Shown one piece after another: positions 1 through 12,871 of a stretch of DNA of 64,000 bases. The notes below the pieces were generated by a model, which saw only the letters and a list, made by a program, of their open reading frames with translations, was not told the DNA's origin and ran no database searches. Made by a program: the position numbers and the translations under genes. This DNA comes from Gymnogyps californianus (lineage: Eukaryota > Chordata > Aves > Accipitriformes > Cathartidae): positions 7,849,501 through 7,913,500 of the forward strand of contig NC_059476.1 in the NCBI RefSeq assembly GCF_018139145.2, written 5' to 3'. Position 1 is the stretch's first letter, and each line of letters begins with the position of its first letter.

Positions 1-639
1 AAGGGTTTTATAGATATGGTATTACAGTATTACATAAGTGTTAAGATTGGGGGTTTTTATTGTCTGGTGTAGGTGTAATATAGATATTTATGAGCTGATT
101 TCTTGACAATTTAAAAATGCTGCAGTCTCATAGTGAAACAAGAAACGCTGTTTTTGCAAATATTACAAAATCTGTTAGTTCCAGAGGTTTTATATCATAC
201 AGCCAAAGAAGAATTTTTAGGCACACAATATGTCTAGTATTTTTAGCCAGCATTTACCAATGATAGTTTTGTCTTCGTACCTCTTAATCCACTGCTTTGA
301 AACTTTTTACCTAACATTATCTTAAATGGCATTCATTCTTACAATTACTGCTATTGTCATGGCTCTCAAGAGGTTAATTTGCAGTCAGGAGCCACGTGGA
401 TTTTGTATTGAACACAGTTAAAGAAATTGAGGGTACTCCTGGAAAACAAAGATTGTTTTGTGCCATGACCAAACCTTGTGCATCATTTCTCTGAAATTGT
501 TTGTGTTTAGGAAAATACACTACAGTAGGCTAATAAACTGATGTGAAAATTTCTCAATTTACACCACTTGACAAGTGCTAAAAGAAAAGCATCTTTAATT
601 TTAATGTGTTATTAGGACCTTTTTAGAGAGATTGTACGA

Positions 640-738
640 GTTATTAACAAGGTCCTCTGAGACAGGAGACGGGTAATTAACAAGACCTACAGAAAGAGAG
701 TTTAGGTAATTAACAAGATCTTAGGCACTGGACACGGG
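640..738. repeat. 33-bp degenerate tandem repeat, three copies
   Basis: The core GTWATTAACAAG recurs at 640, 673 and 706, exactly 33 bp apart. Copies 1 and 3 also share a GGA(G/C)ACGGG-like tail, while copy 2 has drifted to a purine-rich tail. Copies 2 and 3 contain TAATTA, a homeodomain-type core. It lies in a RAB11FIP2 intron. A diverged minisatellite is the simplest reading. Confidence 0.8.
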
Positions 739-843
739 GAAACAAATAGTCCAATATTTAAAGCTGACAGGTTGTTATTAGTCTGATCAAATTCCAGACC
801 TGGGAAACTGAGTTGATAGGTGTTTGGGAGCTTTCTAAGAAAC

Positions 844-844
<1 letters not shown>

Positions 845-877
<33 letters not shown>

Positions 878-878
878 A
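845..878. repeat. (TA)n(CA)n dinucleotide microsatellite
   Basis: An alternating TA run passes directly into a CA run, followed closely by a short GA run. This is a compound purine-pyrimidine microsatellite in the intron and is likely length-polymorphic. Confidence 0.9.
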
Positions 879-3800
879 TAAGAGAGAGACATTAAAAAAA
901 CCTTTTGAAGTAGCACTTCCATGACCTAAGTATTGTTAAACTTAGAGAAAAGAAAATAAAGCTTGTGCCTGCATACTGGTTACACTTTATCTCAAGTTCT
1001 GGCAATAAATCTGTTACATTCTAAGCAATGTGGAAGATGGAATAGTAGAGGAGAAAGAAACATGTATCTTACTAGGATTCACTGTAACAATTATGAATAA
1101 TGCTTATATTTATAACATTAGTTACCGGTCCATTGGAGCATAAAATACAAAAATATTATTTAAATTTTTTTCTGTGTTCTTTTACTGCATCAGCCTTTCT
1201 TAAAAATTGCAAGTCAGAAAATTAAAAACAAAAACCAGCCCTTAAACTTATCTCTCTTGCATCTTTCTGTTTTGTCTGTCGTTTCCGAATGTGGTTATTT
1301 TCTTCAGCCTCTCTCCCCCATACTGTCATCACACATAGCTGTTAGAGCTGCCTGCCTCTCCAGTGTTGCCTGTTCCAAACAAATCAGTATCTGCAGTTTC
1401 ATTTTTCCCAGTGGATTGTTTGAAATAAGCAATGTCTCTGCATTTTGATATGTTCATTGCTAGATTTGGAAAAAAACAAACAAGTGAGGTGCCATGAAAA
1501 CATGAGGCTCTTGATAACCGTGATGTGTTCGGATCATATTAAATTGTTAAGTCTAAAGAACAGCTGATGTCTGTTACATTTCAGCAAATACTAGAATTTT
1601 GTATGTGTGATGGTCGACTAGTTGGAGAAGCTTTTGCAAAATCATGGTGTTACTCTGACTTTCTAGGTTACTGCTTGTCAGTTGAGCTATGTTACTAGAG
1701 CAGGTGCCTGTCTCTCGTCAACTGCAGTTGTAAAGTAAAACCTGTTAGCTTAAACCACAGTGAAGATTAGTTATTAGTGCAATAACTTCAAGATCGTCAA
1801 AGATAAATGACTGTTACGTGGTTTCAATCTCGCCTGTTACATATGATGTGCCAGAGGCATAGTTACTGGCCACAGCTCCATTGGAATGAACCCCAGAAGT
1901 TGCCTGATCAGAGCAAAGGGTTGTAATGGCTGTGTATTTCTTTACCAAATAGGTCATCCTTTTCCAGCGTACAATACAACTCACTCATTTTAATTTTCAT
2001 ATGTCTTGTTCAGAAATGTTGATCTCTAACAAGTTTATTACTGTGCTTGCTAGAGTAATAAAGTCTGTTCCGACATTTTAATGTATATTTATTTCTCTGT
2101 TAGTCAAAATATGACATCAGGTGAACTATGCTATTTTTAGAATTTTATTTCCTCTGTCAGCGTACTTCTGCATTGCTTTTCTTGAAATGAAAGGATTTTT
2201 TTCAGTTCTCTACTGAAATTTGACTAGACTTATCTCTAGTCAACTGTGATTATCTATAGTCTAGGTAGAATATTGATAGACTATGACAGTGCATTAATTA
2301 TACTGTAGACTGTTAATATTTGTTAATTCAGTGTGGTAAAGCTGTCAGTAGAGCATTATTTCAACAAAACAAATACATTACCGGTACGTGAGAGGTAAAG
2401 GGAAACTACAAAACAAGCAGAAGTCATGCAAGGATTCTTAGTCTGTCCTGCCAGGACTGTTACCATCCAATTTAGAAAGATCACTCACTGCGTGCGATGA
2501 GAGAATAATGAAATCTTTTGCAAAGCTACTACAAAGCAATGGTCACAGTATTTGGGACATTACTAGAGTGGGTTGGAGCAGTCAATTCTTAGAGAGATAT
2601 TGTAGAAATACTTAGTATTAATCTTGACTTTTGCAGGCTCTTCACCAGCAATCACTTACTCCTAATTAGTTGTCTGTTTTAGGAACATTGTTTTGAAAGT
2701 TCATCCTGCTGGCTGCATGACAAGATTTTTTTCAAGCTTTCATTGTCTGTTGCTGCACACTAGGGCATGCGGAATCTTTTTTGAGTGGATGCACGAGGCA
2801 TATTATCTGTCCCAAGGGGAAATGCACTGCCTGCTCTATTTTCTTTAAAAAAAACCCAAATAAATAGTTATAACCAGTTTCTTTATTAATAAATGCAGAA
2901 GCTATGTAAAATTGATTAACTTTTTTTTTTCTGTTGCATTATGAGAACTAAGAATTAGTTCTTAATTTATCTTAATATTTTTTTAAGCATTCAAAAATGG
3001 TTCTGGAAGTTTCAATATAAAATTTTACTTTAGGATTGTTTGATTTTTTTGGTTGACTTCTAGATCTCTAATAGTAGGGTCTTCTGGTGGAGGTGCTGGC
3101 ATAACTTTTAGTATAGCAGTTCTTTAGTGGTCTCTTGAGAATAAAACTTCATTAGTTTTTTAGCCATAGCATAACTGCCTAGTAAAAGGAGGAATATTTA
3201 TATGCTTAAAAATATTAACTTTTTAATGTAAAACTGTTGTTGTTTGTTTCCAGAAACTTTAATTAAAATTCAGTTGAGTACACTGTGTGAGATCACTTTT
3301 GATTTTAGAATGTCTTGTAAGTCCTGAATAATAAATGAATTTGCATGAGTAATGTGTCCAGCAGTGTGCAAGTACAAGTGGAGAAGGCTAGCATTCTGGT
3401 AGAGCTCGTGACTGCAGCCCTGGATGCCTCCACTTCCCTCGAGCTGTCTCCAGCAGTATCAGACACCTCGGAATTGGTCACCAGCCTATGGTGGATCCAA
3501 ATTCATGTCTGTTTTCAAAATGAAGGTGTTTATACATAAAGCCAAAATTTTGTTAAATTTTTCGAGTGGTTTTAACTGAAAGTTTCTGTGTTTCTGTATA
3601 GTTGCATTGTTGTGTTTCTGCTGCACTAAATTTGAGATATATGTGAGCTACGAGAGAAAAGGCTACTTCCTTGAAGTGCGTATTGTTCAGGAGCATTATT
3701 GAGCACCATATTCTGAAACTGTAACTTCTTTGTCTCATGGAGCCTTCTGCCTTCTATGAATGGCTCCATAGAGTGCAGCAGTATACTCACGAACAGACCA

Positions 3801-6612
3801 TTTCCAAAGGAGTCTATGTAAAGAATATGTAGCTTGAGAACAAATGATTTGCAAAAAAAGTGTGTCTTACATTCAGAGTTCAGGGGTTTTGGTCCAGTTT
3901 CTTAACTCTTGGCATGAGACTTTATAGTAATATTAAGAAATGGAGTGATAGCAACAAAACCTGATATCTTTTTGTGTCCTCTTGGGGTTACACAAACTCC
4001 AGAAGGCCTTGGAGCATGGCTTGACAGCAGGACAATTTATATAGTGAAGTGTCTTAAGTGATGTTCCCCAGAATCTGATTGGGAAATAAATGATAATATG
4101 CTTACTCCATACTTGCTTAGCTGCCAGACATGACAGTCATTCCTTCTCAGAGTATAAAGTGATGTCTGCATTGCCAGGCACAGCAGGCTAATAATATGCT
4201 ATGGAAAGCTACGTTTCTGAATTTCATTAACTGTATCTGATTTTATTCATTTCTTTTGTGTTTCTAGTACATTGGTAATAACTTAAATTGCATCCTCATA
4301 TTTCAAGGTTTTGATATGTGTTGTGAGAATCCCAAGAAAAATGCATAAGCAATGTAATAAGAATCAGTCCAACGACCGAGAAGTAGGAATAGGAATAATA
4401 TTTCAACTCTAATGGAAAATGGACATGGTAGAGCTTTGCTAATTACCTGTACACAGACGTTCCATATTAAAGGAAAAAACCTGAAAGCTCACACTGAGCT
4501 TATTGGTATAATGGATATTTTACAGGATGTCAAGTTAGCACAGAAGGTTTCAATGTTGAATAGTAATGATTAATCTAAGTATCATAGTTTTAATTTCTAA
4601 TAGTATGCAGTACAATGATCATATCACTAATACGAATAGCAAAAGATAAGTAAAAAGCTTTTGCTCCTTAAGAAAATATACTTTCCATACAGCATAATTT
4701 AGGAGTCTGATTCCCATTTATTATGTTGTCAGAGTAAATGATTCAGGCACTAAAATGTTTAAATCAGTTATAGGAAAGATTTTTTTAAACATTGTTTTAA
4801 TCTGTAGGCATTTAGAAGCTAAATATTTAAGTAGACACTAGACCTAATGTTTGAATTTTTAACTACTATTAAACTTCAGAAGACAAAATTACAAGCTCCA
4901 GTCATAAACTTGAGCTTGTGATACATCCTCCTGATAAACTCCACTCCACTGTATTGAAGTTTCTATACAAACTGCAAGTAATCAGCATGCAATGTAAGTG
5001 TTTAACTACCTCATAAAAAGTAAGTGTTATGAAAAAATGTAAGTTTCATGTAGTTCTAATGAAATGTATTTAACTAGGGAAAATAACAAAGTATAAAATA
5101 ATATGCTTGCTATGATTATGAAATAGTCATCCAAAACACTCTACAGAATCAGCATTATAGTATGTCGGTCTCCATTATTAGTTTATACTATTTTTATTTC
5201 TCATCACTTTTCTCCCCCCAGCAATGTGGAGATAGGGAAGGGTTCTCATCTCAGATGAGCTAAAATTTAAATCCAACCTAATAAACCCCCAGAAATTCAA
5301 ACAAACTTTACTATTCAGTAAAAATGTCCATGTAAAGAAAAAGTTGCAATAAAATAATGAATACAATTTAATCTGGTAAAAATATCTAATATAAAGTAGC
5401 TGTTAAGGAAAGTGATTGAATTCCCAGATGAGTGAAACGGGGGACATGACTAATTTCTGTGCTAGATTGAAGAAGTCTGTTCTGCTTATAGTGGAGTAGG
5501 GGCAATGTAGAAGTCGGGCGGTTTGCTTGGTCAGTGTTACCTGCATGATCCTACCGCAGCTGATTTTGAATCTGTGCTGGTGTGATTTACCTCCCTTTTA
5601 CTAGTTCCTAACTTTCTTGAAGGTGATCGGAGTGAATGAAAGTTTATTAGCTGTAAGAGACAAACCATGGAGCTTCTGTTAAAAACCATTATGGGACATG
5701 GGACATGACCTTGAGGCACGTGAGACTTCACAGTGGTGGAGAGGGGGGCTTCTTGCCCTGTCTGGATAAGTGGAAGAGGTAGAAAATTACTTGATTCCTT
5801 GAGATGATGAAGGACACAGGAGCAAGAAGGTAGATGAGCTCTTTTCAGTGAACATAAAGAGGAGTAGTCAAGCCAGTTTGTATAGGTTGGAAGGTGTGTC
5901 CAGTAAGGAGGCGTTAGATATAACCCCTGGGAGTTACACACAGTGTTAATGACAATGAGCCGGAGAAACTCAGTTTGACTTTAGTTCTCAGGGTGAGTTG
6001 GCAGAAAGTCCATTTGTTAGAAAAGAATCATCTTTTTACTTGTAAACTGAGCAAATTTATTTTGGGCATAATTGAGAAACAATAATCATAGAATCCCACA
6101 ATGCCACTTTTTTTTTTTACAATCACTGTTCACAGAAAAGTGCACCCAAAAAAAAGCTAAAGGAATTTTTTTTCCCAAGCTGTGAACATAGTTTTTTCAT
6201 GCTTCCATAGCAAAAGTTCCCTGCCAATTTATCAAACCCTGGGGAAAAAACAGAGATGGGACTATAACTAGCAGTATCACTTTGAACTGTGATTGTAACA
6301 CAGCAAAAAAAAAAGACATTATTTTTTATAATTGCTTAGATCAATGATTTCAGAATGCTCTTAGGAAGTCAAGAAAATGGCTGCTCGAAGGAGGCTTATG
6401 ATGGTTGTACAGTGTGTGGGCTGTAGTCCTAGAGGCGTGTTTTCTGTAAGCTATTACCGGTAATCAAGTGAGATGGTAACTTTAGGGGTGTATTATTGTG
6501 ATGAAATTTAAATTAAAAAATAAACGCTGTCATGAATTTCAATACACCAAACGTGCAACTCCCCCAACTGTATGCATTTATAATTTTACAGTATTTTCTT
6601 TTGAGGTATTAC

Positions 6613-6740
6613 ATGGTCCTCGGACAGTGAATAATGGGTACAGCGGCGAGAGCCTGCATCTGCTCACGCTCACCTCGGCCTGGGAGCGCTGGCAGGAAAC
6701 CCTGTGGGGCTCAGCGAGGCCGCGGAGCTCCCACCTTACT
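6613..6740. other. CpG-dense patch inside RAB11FIP2 intron
   Basis: About ten CpG dinucleotides fall within roughly 125 bp, including an AGCGGCGAG stretch and a CCGCGGAG stretch, whereas the surrounding intron has almost none. It overlaps an unsupported short open frame. It could be a small unmethylated regulatory element or the remnant of a GC-rich insertion. No promoter motif or splice structure settles this. Confidence 0.45.
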
Positions 6741-8945
6741 TAGCAGACAGTCTGATTTAAAAAATGTTATATGCAATCTCAGCACCTGTTTCTTCCTTGA
6801 GCAGCAGTATATTTTCCACATATCTCTTTAAAATATGAGTAAGAGTATTCATGGGGTTTGAGTTTTTATTGGGGAATATTTTGTTTAATAGTTTTACATT
6901 TTTTGCAAGTATATTCAAATTGCTTCATGTAAAATACGCAGATGTGCTCTTTTGTAATTGCAGTTACAATGTCCGCAATGTTACGGAAATGATTCCAGGT
7001 TTTTTAGCTAAAAAAAAAAATCAGTCCATATTGCAAGTGATTTATATTTCTAATTTTCAAACGTAACTTTTCGTAGTCAGAACTGCTGCTTTTCTTCTAA
7101 GCTGCTGCTATGAAAAAGAGTCCTAGAACTTATTTCACAGAAACTACGAAGTCATTCAAGGCAGTGAAAGATCTTGCTTTTTTAACCTTTCAGAAAGTCA
7201 CTCAGTTGAGCAGTCAGGCCGTATTATTCTATATCTTGTCTAACATGAGGAAACAGTCCCAAAAGAAAGATATCCCAAATTAACGCCACACTTCGTTAAA
7301 TAGAGACATTCTTGGTTTTCACCAAGCTAATTCGATCCAGTTCAGTTAACTCGATTTTTTTGTACTCGGATCACGACAGGCAGCCATGAATGAAGCAAGT
7401 TCATCATGTGCTTGACACATCAGTGTGAAACTAAAAGGCAGGCTGTGAGGGAGGGTTCCTGCCTTTAGCTTTTTAGACAATACCCGATGAAAGAGGCCCC
7501 TCATTCAAAACTGGTCTCCAGCAAACGAGGCAGACTGCTGCGGATCACTGTTACAAGCAGGTATAATGGGAATTAGCCAGAACTTGGTTCGTCAGACACC
7601 TCTTGATTTCTAGTTGTGACTGTTTGTGCAATCCAATCCACTCCTATCTAATATCCTCAGTCCAGCAGATGGTTCACGGGACTTCTGTATGAGCAAAAGA
7701 CTGCCTACTTTGGAAATGAAAAATAATGTAGAGAATAAAAAATTTTAATGTTAAAAAAAAACTGTAAACAAAAATTTTTTTTACAGAAAAAAATCAGGGT
7801 TTACATTTTACGTAATTTATGTTTATAAATTCTGTCCCTTCCACTTTTGCACCATGAAATTTACGGCTTATAAATTCAGATAACAAAGTGATAAACAGTC
7901 ACAAAATATATGTTCCTTACTTTAAGCTACCTTTAAAATAAAAAAAAATTGTAAACATATTTTTGTAACTTTTTGCATTATTCTCAGTCAACAGATGTCA
8001 CCCGTGACAGCCAGTACATGCAGTCTAACTAAATAGTAGATTCTGTGATGTGAAAGAATGATGTCTGCTATGATGCTACCAAGTAAATAGTATTTGTGAG
8101 CCATATCCAAATTCTGAACATATTTTCAGAGCGTTAGTTTTCTCTACAAACTTGCTGTACCAAGTACATAGGAACATAGCAGCACTGATTTTTGAAGATA
8201 CTTGCTAATAATTACATCAACCTGAGAGACCAGTGGACCATTTCTTAGGCCTGACACTTAGACAATGGCTGCTTTTATCAATATCAATTGCACTTTTGCA
8301 GTTGGGGAAGAAAAAAATCTCTAACACAACAACATCATGAAATAGGTTTGCTTTTTGGATATGTGGGATAATCACTAGGTTTATAAAATCATAGATTATT
8401 TAGTCAGTTTTAAGTACGAAACAAATGTTGCTGACAGAAGATGGCTTTTCAGCTCTGACTTAAGCTGATGATCTCACTGGAATTTCTAAAGGACCTTTCT
8501 CCTCTGGCAGCTGCCATGAAAGCTGGGAATACACGTTGGTCTGCAGGGTTTTGTTGTTTTTTAACAATCTCATCCCAGGGACCTGTTTCCAGAATATTTA
8601 ATTTAAAGTATCTCTTTTTGCTTAGAAGCTCAAGGTAGGTCTAGAGATAAGAGAAGAGCTAGGGAAGCCCCATCCATAGTATCCTTTCTTACATTTCTTA
8701 ATTACTTACTCAAACTTTATGACAAAAAGAATATGAAAAATACAAACAATTGTGAACAAAGAATATATGAAAATTTCCATTAACTTTGAATATTTTCCTA
8801 CTTTTCCTAAGTTCAACAAATCAAGAAAATAAATCGTATTAAATATTTTATAGCTGTATACCTAATTCAGTAGTGTCTTCTAGTAGATGTTTTGGTCAGA
8901 TAAGTATGCACTGCTAATATTTGGGGTTTTGGTTTTTTCCCACAG

Positions 8946-8991
8946 TTTTAACATGAATCCTTCTGGCATTGAGGACCTCAGGAAAACAATG
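8946..8991 (+). CDS. RAB11FIP2: RAB11FIP2 penultimate coding exon (46 bp)
   Basis: A short coding exon with an acceptor ending CACAG at 8941-8945 and a GTGAGT donor at 8992. After the last base of a split codon it reads FNMNPSGIEDLRKTM and ends in phase 0. This corresponds to the linker just before the Rab11-binding domain of Rab11-FIP2, where the human protein has a similar run (FHM-P-S-EDLRK). The segment is a flexible, poorly conserved linker, so exon identity rests on its splice signals, the phase match and its position before the unmistakable last exon. The upstream exon supplying the first two bases of the split codon lies outside the window. Confidence 0.93.
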
Positions 8992-11900
8992 GTGAGTTAT
9001 GAAGTGTTATGGAAAGCCATCAGTAAATGCCAACTAATTGGTGCTTGACACAATATAAGCTATTATTCTTGTTTAACCTCTTATAAAGAAATGTTGGGGT
9101 TTTTTTGTTTTTCTTTTGACATATCCAGAAAATCCAATTAGAAAATTACAGGCTTAATATAAATTTGGAAATAAAGAAGAGTTATACACTCAGTATGCAG
9201 TGTACTTCTGGTATAATGATGTAGAGAAGAAGGGAAAAATCAGATCTTTGCACAGAAAGTAAAAAGAAAACTGTTGCTTTGGGGTATTTCAGATGACTCT
9301 AGAGAAGTAATAGTCAGGTGAGGAACTCTGCATTAGGCAGTGATGTATTAATTGACCTAACAGGAGTGTCCTGTCACTATAGTCGGAGACTTGAGGACAG
9401 CCTTTATATGGCAAATCAAAATGGAAGTAATGAACTGATATATGATAGGATTAATAATACAAATAATAAAAAATCAGCCTCTCAGAAAACACTACAAATA
9501 GAAATACTAGAAGTTATTATTCAAAATACTCTTTTGACTCTAAAAGTACCTAGAATAAATTGTGTACTAAGAAAAGACCAAAAAAATCCACAGATGAAAT
9601 CTTTAAAAGTGGGTTTGTTTTCAATCTTTAAAATATATGGAAAACAAGTTTCACAAGCAAATATGACTTTGTACTGTTTGTTTTTTGCTGGTTTATGTAA
9701 ATGATTTGTAATAACATTTGATGTTATTGTAAATGCCCAAGTTTTTATAATGTAAGTAACTGGTGGGAGATGTCAGAGTATATGAAGGCTGCTTTGATCA
9801 GATAGTAAACTGAATTCTACCAGGCGGTTACTTAATCTCTGACAAAAAGCGACATCAAAAAAATTGATTTAACTTAGCAGCTATTGTCTGTAAAGTAACC
9901 ATAATTACAGTTTCTATGTGCTTGCAAATGTACTACTGCAAATCATGTAATTTATTGCTGGTAAAAGCATTGGTTTAATTCTTTCAAGAAATAAGATGTA
10001 AATTGTTTTATTTAAAGGATTTAAAGGTGATAAAAGAAATCCTTGATGATTTTTCGTTTGGAATACCAGCTATCCTAAACGTCAATTGTAGGATTATGAG
10101 GTGGTGCTCATTTAATACAAAATACAAATTAGGAGGAGAAGAAACTATATCTCAACCATAGTTTTGAATGAAACCATTTGATTTTTTTTTTTAAATATTC
10201 AGGATTGCTTTCTAAGGTGTTTGAAGTAATTTATTATTAGGTTCTGCAATAATAGCCCTCACCAAGTTATTATATTTCTTCCTTGTGCATCACGTTTAGT
10301 AATTATGTTTGTATGTCTTCTACTCTGGTGCCAACACCTGTCTCTGAAAGCAGTGTTTAAATGGGAGCAGTAGCCAGTTGAAAGGGCAGTGCGAGCTCTT
10401 TAAGGCCTAATTAAGAACTGAAAGGAAGATGAAGTAAGTAGGACAAAAGATGTGAAAGTAGCTTAGATGATATTCCCAGAGCAGAATTCCTCATTAGAAC
10501 AATAAAGAGACGATCAGAGATTGCCAGGCCTTCATTTTATCTAACTCCATTTCCTCTGGCTGTCAGTGTGTACCCCAATAGTATTTTGTAGCTGAGACAA
10601 CCGTTCTTTGCATAGCTTGTTATTTAGAATCTTTTTTTTCTTAATAAAGATTAATGTTTTGTATTAAAATTGTAGTATCTGTTTTTGTTGAGATATAGTT
10701 GTTCCTTAAACATTTAAGTATCACTTATTTGCTCAAACTGAACATTTAAAATCTTCTTAACTTTAACAATATTTAAAGTACTAACATCCTTTAACTAGAA
10801 TTTTCTTGTGTAATTAATGTGATAGGTTATTTCCCCCAAAGATCTATATGGAGCATGTGTATGACAAAACATCTTTAAAGCATATGTATTACACACAATT
10901 TTCCAGTAAACTTTATATAATAATTAAAGACATCATTGCATCTTAATTCCCGTTTCTTTGCCAAATCAGAAAATTAGGCAAACCCTATATTTTAGACATG
11001 GAAGTGTTAATGATGTCTTTTCCAATGTGTGCAAAAATTTAGTACCATAAAGGGAAAATTTCACTTCCTTCTTGTAGAAGAAAACGTGCTAAAAATATAA
11101 TGACCACAAAGTAAAGTTATTTTCTCTTCTGTGCTAGTTGGAAATCAATTACTAACCTATTTATAGATTTCATCATGTTAGCAATTTTAATAAAGTGGGA
11201 GTTATTGATCACTTACAATCTTGTAACTTGATAAGTTTAAAATACTGAATACACGTACATAAATGTGACATTAAATATCTGAAATGTAGTGAGAAACCCT
11301 TAAAAGCACATATTTTCGAGAGCTACTATTAGAATATAATTGATGGAGAGAGGCTGATTGATCTGTCGTACTTCAGCCTATTTGCAGTGCACCATCACTT
11401 TTAATTAGGTGTATTTGAAAACTTTGGCCACCTGCATATTTTAATGATTCAACATATGCCAATGTGCAAATATGGAGCTGTATGGAAAGAAAAGGAATGA
11501 ATATGACTTTATTATGTGGTGTGCTTCCTAGCGGTGCAAGCTTTATCATTTTTAAGGACAAGTTTCTATGTAAACAAAAGCTATCTTGTGTTCTTCTTCT
11601 GCCCTGTTAAAGGTGCAGGATTTGAGAGATTAGATTATTTTACTTAATTAGAGGTTCCGTATCTTTTAAATGTCTCCATTTCTGAATCAGTAAAACATAC
11701 TGTTTAGCATGTCTAACAGTGCTAATACTTTTATAAACCAACTCTCACAATCTTTTTCTCAGTTATACATTTCCAGATTTTTCATAATCTGATTACTTAA
11801 GGTCACAGCTAATTCTTCTTGACACAGAATAAGACATTGAAGTATGTAGTGTTTTGGATCGCATGTTGCCCTTTGTTAAGGGGACTAATTTGTCCATCTC

Positions 11901-12643
11901 TGCTAATACCTGCACTTAGTGAGTCGTCAGAAATCATTACCGAAACAATTCTGTTTTCCCTCCTGCTTAATTCTGGGCCCCTCCTGCTTTAAAGCAAGCA
12001 AGCAGACTAGCAAGATCTTTTAGTAGTACACATTTCTGTCTTAAGTGCTCTGGTGCAAATAAGATGCAGCCTTTTACCTTCACCTGAAATTTAAAACTGA
12101 AAGTTTTATTATATGATTCAGAGGCCAAGGCCTGGAGAACCACTGATGACTAAAAATAGAATATGAAAGACAGATGAGGGCTGATGTCATTTAGAGCTGA
12201 GTAAATGTTTTGCTATGATATGCTGAAAAGGCGAGAACACAGGAAAGTTACAGTAGGATTTGAATTCTCAGGGCTCTTTCTCTTGTTCTTCTATAATTAA
12301 GGTTACCACATAGCTGGTTTCCCAAAATGGACCTGCTAACTGTTCTTGTGGTTACTGCTGGTACGGTCATTAACTGGGTATACATCTCACTGAGAACAAT
12401 ATTTTTTTCTGAGGTGACAGTGTGGGAAACTTACTTCAAACTGGGCAACTTATCTCCAGTTGTCTGCTCCAGTGGGGGTATTGGAGGAAAAAGCTCTAGA
12501 GCAAATGGAGGTATGTTGTCTAAGAGAAGTTGCTTCTGTCAAGAGGTGCACATGAGAAACATGAAAAGCGATAATCCATCAATTTGTTCGGAACACTGAA
12601 CTATCTAATAAAATCTGGTGTATTTTTTTAAACTTATCTGTAG
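8992..12643 (+). other. RAB11FIP2: RAB11FIP2 last intron
   Basis: The intron starts GTGAGT and ends TTATCTGTAG at 12643. It is about 3.65 kb and AT-rich, without recognisable repeats. A low-CpG stretch around 10250-10560, containing GCCTAATTAAG, has the look of a conserved noncoding element, but this cannot be tested here. A 128-codon open frame at 9318-9704 is rich in N, K, I and S, as expected of AT-rich random sequence, and was not accepted as a gene. Confidence 0.9.
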
Positions 12644-12871
12644 GATGGAAATCCTTTCGACGCCACTGCAGGATACCGTAACCTTACTTACGAAGAGGTT
12701 TTGCAGGAGCTGGTGAAACATAAAGAGCAACTTAAGAAGAAGGACACCCATATTCGTGAACTTGAGGATTACATTGATAATCTTCTTGTACGAGTAATGG
12801 AAGAAACACCTAGTATTCTCAGAGTGCCATATGAACCTTCTCGAAAAGCTGGCAAATTTTCCAAAAGCTAA
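12644..12871 (+). CDS. RAB11FIP2: RAB11FIP2 last coding exon: NPF motif, Rab11-binding domain, stop
   Basis: This exon encodes 75 residues and a TAA stop (12869-12871), in phase with the preceding exon. Rab11-FIP2 is a membrane-associated effector of Rab11 that links recycling endosomes to myosin Vb and EHD proteins. Visible here are, first, an NPF motif at exon residues 3-5 (DGNPFDATAGY), the kind that binds EH domains of EHD1 and Reps1. Next comes a charged, heptad-like amphipathic helix (LTYEEVLQELVKHKEQL and onwards) forming the parallel coiled coil. Then comes the family-diagnostic ELEDYIDNLLVRVMEETPS core of the Rab11-binding domain, and last a basic tail ending GKFSKS. The Ile of YIDNLL corresponds, by counting back from the human C-terminus from memory, to I481, which is needed for Rab11 binding. 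RAB11FIP1 shares the core but its tail differs; VPYEPSRKAGKF points to FIP2. Confidence 0.97.
   Translation, partial: DGNPFDATAGYRNLTYEEVLQELVKHKEQLKKKDTHIRELEDYIDNLLVRVMEETPSILRVPYEPSRKAGKFSKS

Larger units (their letters stand above)
1..8945 (+). other. RAB11FIP2: RAB11FIP2 intron, 3' portion (upstream of penultimate coding exon)
   Basis: This stretch lies 5' of the first recognisable RAB11FIP2 exon and ends in a standard acceptor, a pyrimidine-rich run followed by CACAG at 8941-8945. I found no segment encoding the large upstream exon of the family (C2 domain or central serine-rich part), so the whole stretch is treated as intron. It is AT-rich, with stops in all frames. Internal features are a 33-bp tandem repeat (640-738), a TA/CA dinucleotide run near 845-878 and a CpG-dense patch at about 6613-6740. 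A modest GC-richer patch at about 3345-3510 is not recognised. That the window opens inside this intron is an inference from the missing upstream exon. Confidence 0.75.

Noticed and set aside
5537..5941. 134-codon minus-strand frame in the RAB11FIP2 intron
   Set aside because: Rich in Ser, Leu and Pro, without domain signature. Could overlap an old repeat but nothing was identifiable.
6088..6110. ATCATAGAATCCCACAATG, possible second CR1 tail
   Set aside because: Only the 10-base terminal word matches; the neighbouring CR1 block (GTTGGAAGGGACC) is missing.
9318..9704. 128-codon open frame in the last RAB11FIP2 intron
   Set aside because: Composition is that of AT-rich random sequence (N, K, I, S, L), there are no splice boundaries, and it starts at a non-ATG codon.
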